Position numbers and translations under genes: made by a program. Below, one piece after another: positions 61,807 to 64,000 of a DNA stretch of 64,000 nt; positions within the stretch are counted from its first letter, which is position 1; every line of letters begins with the position of its first letter. Below the pieces are notes generated by a model. That model was not told the DNA's origin and made no database searches. It saw only the letters and a list, made by a program, of their open reading frames with translations. The stretch covers positions 2,604,001 to 2,668,000 of the forward strand of contig NZ_RJVJ01000001.1 in NCBI RefSeq assembly GCF_003751605.1, read 5' to 3'. The stretch comes from Kitasatospora cineracea (GTDB taxonomy: Bacteria; Actinomycetota; Actinomycetes; Streptomycetales; Streptomycetaceae).

Positions 61807-62424
61807 TCAGGCGGTGCGCGCCAGCAGGGACTCGGCGTGCGCGGTGACCAGCTCGCGGGCCAGGACCGGGTCGGGGACGGCGAGGGCGCGGGCCAGCGCC
61901 AGGTGTTCGGCGTGGTCCCGCTCGGCGTGGTCGGCGGTCGCGGTGGCGGCGGCCGAGACGCGTATCTGGCGGTCCCAGAGGGTCTGGTAGAGCGAGGTCA
62001 GGACGGGGTTGCCGGCCGCCCGCAGCAGGGTGAGGTGGAAGTGCCGGCCGGCCTCGACGGGGTGCGGGTCGCGGTGCTCGCAGGCGGCCAGCAGGTCCGC
62101 GGCGGCGGCCGTCAGCGCGGCCGGGCCGCGGGCGGCCAGGGTGTCGACGGCGGCGTGCTCGAACAGGACCCGGGCGGCCAGCACGTCGCGGGCCTCGCCC
62201 GGGGCGACCGGGACGACCTGGGCGCCGCGCTTGGGGTACAGGTGCAGGAAGCCCTCCGACTGCAGGCGCAGGAACGCCTCCCGGACGGGCGTGCGGGACA
62301 GGCCCAGCTCGGTGGCGACGACGCCCTCGGAGAGCAGCGTGCCACCGGGCCAACTGCCGTCCAGCAGACGGGTGCGGACGTGCCGGTAGGCCCGGTCGGC
62401 GGTGGGGAGGGAAGCGTCGTTCAC
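61807..62424 (-). CDS. GntR/FadR-family regulator, probable lactate regulator (LutR/LldR-like)
   Basis: 205 residues. N-terminal winged helix (RAYRHVRTRLLDGSWPGGTLLSEGVVATELGLSRTPVREAFLRLQSEGFL) and a helical FCD effector domain with the metal-binding His and Asp residues (FHLTLL, HAEHLALARAL). Divergent from lutA with a palindromic operator between, the usual position of the lactate-sensing regulator. GTG 62424; no strong ribosome site. Confidence 0.88.
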   Translation of the reverse strand: MNDASLPTADRAYRHVRTRLLDGSWPGGTLLSEGVVATELGLSRTPVREAFLRLQSEGFLHLYPKRGAQVVPVAPGEARDVLAARVLFEHAAVDTLAARGPAALTAAAADLLAACEHRDPHPVEAGRHFHLTLLRAAGNPVLTSLYQTLWDRQIRVSAAATATADHAERDHAEHLALARALAVPDPVLARELVTAHAESLLARTA

Positions 62425-62450
62425 GCCGTCATTCTGCCACGGGTCCTTTC

Positions 62451-62477
62451 TTGCATCTAAGCTTGCATCTATGATGC
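62451..62477. promoter_or_regulatory. GntR operator overlapping the lutA promoter
   Basis: TTGCATCTA is repeated at 62451 and 62463 (12 bases apart) and GCATC-TAT-GATGC forms a dyad at 62465-62477. A TATGAT -10 hexamer at 62470-62475 lies inside the dyad and just seven bases before the lutA ATG, so a bound repressor would block transcription of a leaderless mRNA. Confidence 0.7.
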
Positions 62478-62481
62478 GGGC

Positions 62482-63270
62482 ATGCCCCCGAACGCCCCGC
62501 GCTCCCGCACCGCCCTGTTCGTGACCTGCCTCAACGACACCCTCTTCCCCGGCACCGGCCGCGCCGCCGTCACCCTGCTGCGCCGCCTCGGCGTCGAGGT
62601 CGACTTCCCGCCCGGCCAGAGCTGCTGCGGCCAGATGCACTTCAACACCGGCTACCGCAGGGAGACCGCCCGGCTCGCCCGGCACTTCGTCGACACCTTC
62701 GGCGGCTACGAGGAGATCGTCGTCCCCTCCGCCTCCTGCGCCGGCATGCCCGCCGAGTCCTACCCCCTGGCCGCCGTCGGCGACCCCGGACTGGCCCGGG
62801 AGGTCGCCGAACTCGCGCCCCGCACCTACGAGTTGACCGAGTACCTGACCGACCGGCTGGGCGTCGAGGACGTCGGCGCGCACTTCCCGCACCGGGTCAC
62901 CTACCACCCGACCTGCCACAGCCTGCGCGCCACCCGGCTCGGCGACCGGCCGCACCGGCTGCTGCGCGCCGTCGACGGGATCGACTACGTCGAGCTGCCC
63001 GCCGCCGAGGAGTGCTGCGGCTTCGGCGGCACCTTCTCGGTCAAGAACCCGGCCGTCTCCGGCGCCATGAACGGCGACAAGGCCCGGCACGTCCTGGAGA
63101 CCGGGGCGTCCGTGCTGGCCGCCGTCGACAACTCCTGCCTGATGAACATCGGCGGCCGGCTGACGAAGGACGGCCACCCGGTGCGCACCCTGCACCTGGT
63201 GGAGATCCTGGCCCGCACCGCCCAGGACGGGCCGCTGCCCGGCCTCCCCGTGGTGGAGGCCGCCCGATGA
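62482..63270 (+). CDS. lutA: Lactate utilisation iron-sulfur protein LutA (LldE)
   Basis: 262 residues. Two CCG-type cysteine domains: SCCGQMHFNTGYRRET and the pair around ASCAG, then PTCHSLR and ECCGFGGTFSVK, which bind an iron-sulfur cluster. Subunit of the LutABC L-lactate dehydrogenase complex that oxidises lactate at the membrane. ATG 62482 lies only seven bases after a TATGAT hexamer and has no ribosome site, so the mRNA is probably leaderless. ATGA overlap with lutB. Confidence 0.92.
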   Translation: MPPNAPRSRTALFVTCLNDTLFPGTGRAAVTLLRRLGVEVDFPPGQSCCGQMHFNTGYRRETARLARHFVDTFGGYEEIVVPSASCAGMPAESYPLAAVGDPGLAREVAELAPRTYELTEYLTDRLGVEDVGAHFPHRVTYHPTCHSLRATRLGDRPHRLLRAVDGIDYVELPAAEECCGFGGTFSVKNPAVSGAMNGDKARHVLETGASVLAAVDNSCLMNIGGRLTKDGHPVRTLHLVEILARTAQDGPLPGLPVVEAAR

Positions 63271-64000
63271 GCAGGTCCTTCCTGGGCTGGCCCGCGTTCC
63301 CCGAGGCCGCCGCCCGCGAGGTCGGCAACCGGCAGCTGCGCGAGAACGTCCGCCGCGCCACCCACACCATCCGCGGCAAGCGGGCCGTGCTGGCCGCCGA
63401 ACGCCCCGACTGGGAGCAGCTGCGCGACAGCGCCGCCGCGATCAAGGACCGGGTGCTCGCCGGCCTGGAGGGCTACCTGCTCCAGGTCGAGGAGAAGGTC
63501 ACCGCGGCCGGCGGCACCGTCCACTGGGCCCGGGACGCCGCCGAGGCCAACCGGATCGTCACCGACCTGGTCCGGGCCACCGGCGAACGCGAGATCGTCA
63601 AGGTCAAGTCGATGCTCACCGAGGAGATCGGCCTCGACGCCGCCCTCGAAGCCGCCGGGATCAACGCCCGCGAGACCGACCTCGCCGCCACCATCGTCCA
63701 ACTCGGCGACGACCTGCCCTCGCACGTGGTCGTCCCCGCCCTGCACCGCAACCGCAGCGAGATCCGCGACATCTTCGCCCGCGAGATGGGCCGGCACGGC
63801 CGCCCCGCCCCCGAAGGGCTCACCGACGACCCCGCCGAACTCGCCGAAGCGGCCCGGCTGCACCTGCGGGAGAAGTTCCTCGGCGCCAAGGTCGCCGTCT
63901 CCGGCGCCAACTTCGTGGTCGCCGAGACCGGCACCCTGGTCGTCGTCGAGTCCGAGGGCAACGGCCGGATGTGCCTCACCCTCGCCGACACCCTGATCTC
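63267..64000 (+). CDS. lutB: Lactate utilisation iron-sulfur protein LutB (LldF), partial
   Basis: Open to the window edge: 244 codons present, about half of the usual 470-480. N-terminal LUD-like domain with VKSMLTEEIGLDAALEAAGI, and GANFVVAETGTLVVVESEGNGRM, the diagnostic LutB segment. The ferredoxin-like cysteine domain would be beyond base 64000. Works with LutA and LutC. Start ATG 63267 overlaps the lutA stop by four bases. Confidence 0.93.
   Translation, partial: MSRSFLGWPAFPEAAAREVGNRQLRENVRRATHTIRGKRAVLAAERPDWEQLRDSAAAIKDRVLAGLEGYLLQVEEKVTAAGGTVHWARDAAEANRIVTDLVRATGEREIVKVKSMLTEEIGLDAALEAAGINARETDLAATIVQLGDDLPSHVVVPALHRNRSEIRDIFAREMGRHGRPAPEGLTDDPAELAEAARLHLREKFLGAKVAVSGANFVVAETGTLVVVESEGNGRMCLTLADTLI

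Overview
The window is chromosomal DNA of a high-GC, mycelial actinomycete of the Streptomyces/Kitasatospora type. Codon third positions are almost always G or C, GTG/TTG starts and ATGA gene overlaps are common, and the gene set is typical: two secreted GH18 chitinases (one with a DasR-like operator), Tat substrates, a LAxTG-type sorted surface protein, a mycosin, a tricorn protease and a PAS-GGDEF-EAL protein. No phage, plasmid, transposase or CRISPR array is visible. It looks like core or near-core chromosome with a few accessory patches.

Layout. 0-12.8 kb: chitinase, peroxiredoxin (bcp), DUF3618 protein, GroES-like protein, a three-gene ABC exporter, a glycosyltransferase plus nucleotide-sugar dehydrogenase pair, a DUF445 protein, a lipoprotein and a COG1816 deaminase that is probably the aminodeoxyfutalosine deaminase of menaquinone synthesis. 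12.7-18.3 kb: YidC paralogue with a DUF6412 protein, an oxidoreductase, and a LysR regulator divergent from a quinone-oxidoreductase/NTF2-like pair. 18.3-23.3 kb: HAD phosphatase, then an orphan type VII secretion-like group (mycosin, Gly-rich WxG protein, YxxxD protein). 23.7-31.7 kb: ung; a 3-oxoacid CoA-transferase divergent from a complete branched-chain-amino-acid-type ABC importer that carries an alpha/beta hydrolase as its last cistron.

31.7-44.7 kb: lipoprotein deacetylase, DedA protein, LLM oxidoreductase, phosphotransferase, c-di-GMP enzyme, OsmC, chorismate mutase, signal peptidase I, a decayed LuxR-type response regulator, YciI, EamA exporter and a bifunctional penicillin-binding protein. 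44.9-45.2 kb and 58.0 kb: three identical tRNA-Lys(CTT) genes, each with its own promoter and terminator. 45.2-55.5 kb: DUF4239 protein, LtrA plus pentapeptide protein, Tat-exported phospholipase C with a possible PHO box, two small charged proteins, a sortase substrate and a tricorn protease. 55.7-64 kb: second chitinase, VOC protein, Na+/H+ antiporter, Pgi, and a lactate-utilisation locus (GntR regulator divergent from lutA-lutB; lutB runs off the window).

The most striking non-gene structure is repeats around gene ends. Short tandem duplications lie at or just after the stop codons of ung, lepB, the LysR gene and the VOC gene. A 13-unit heptamer array lies near 14.1 kb, and a 22-bp perfect inverted repeat encloses a structured 107-bp loop after pgi. 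Functional assignments are from motifs and family knowledge only; no database search was run.
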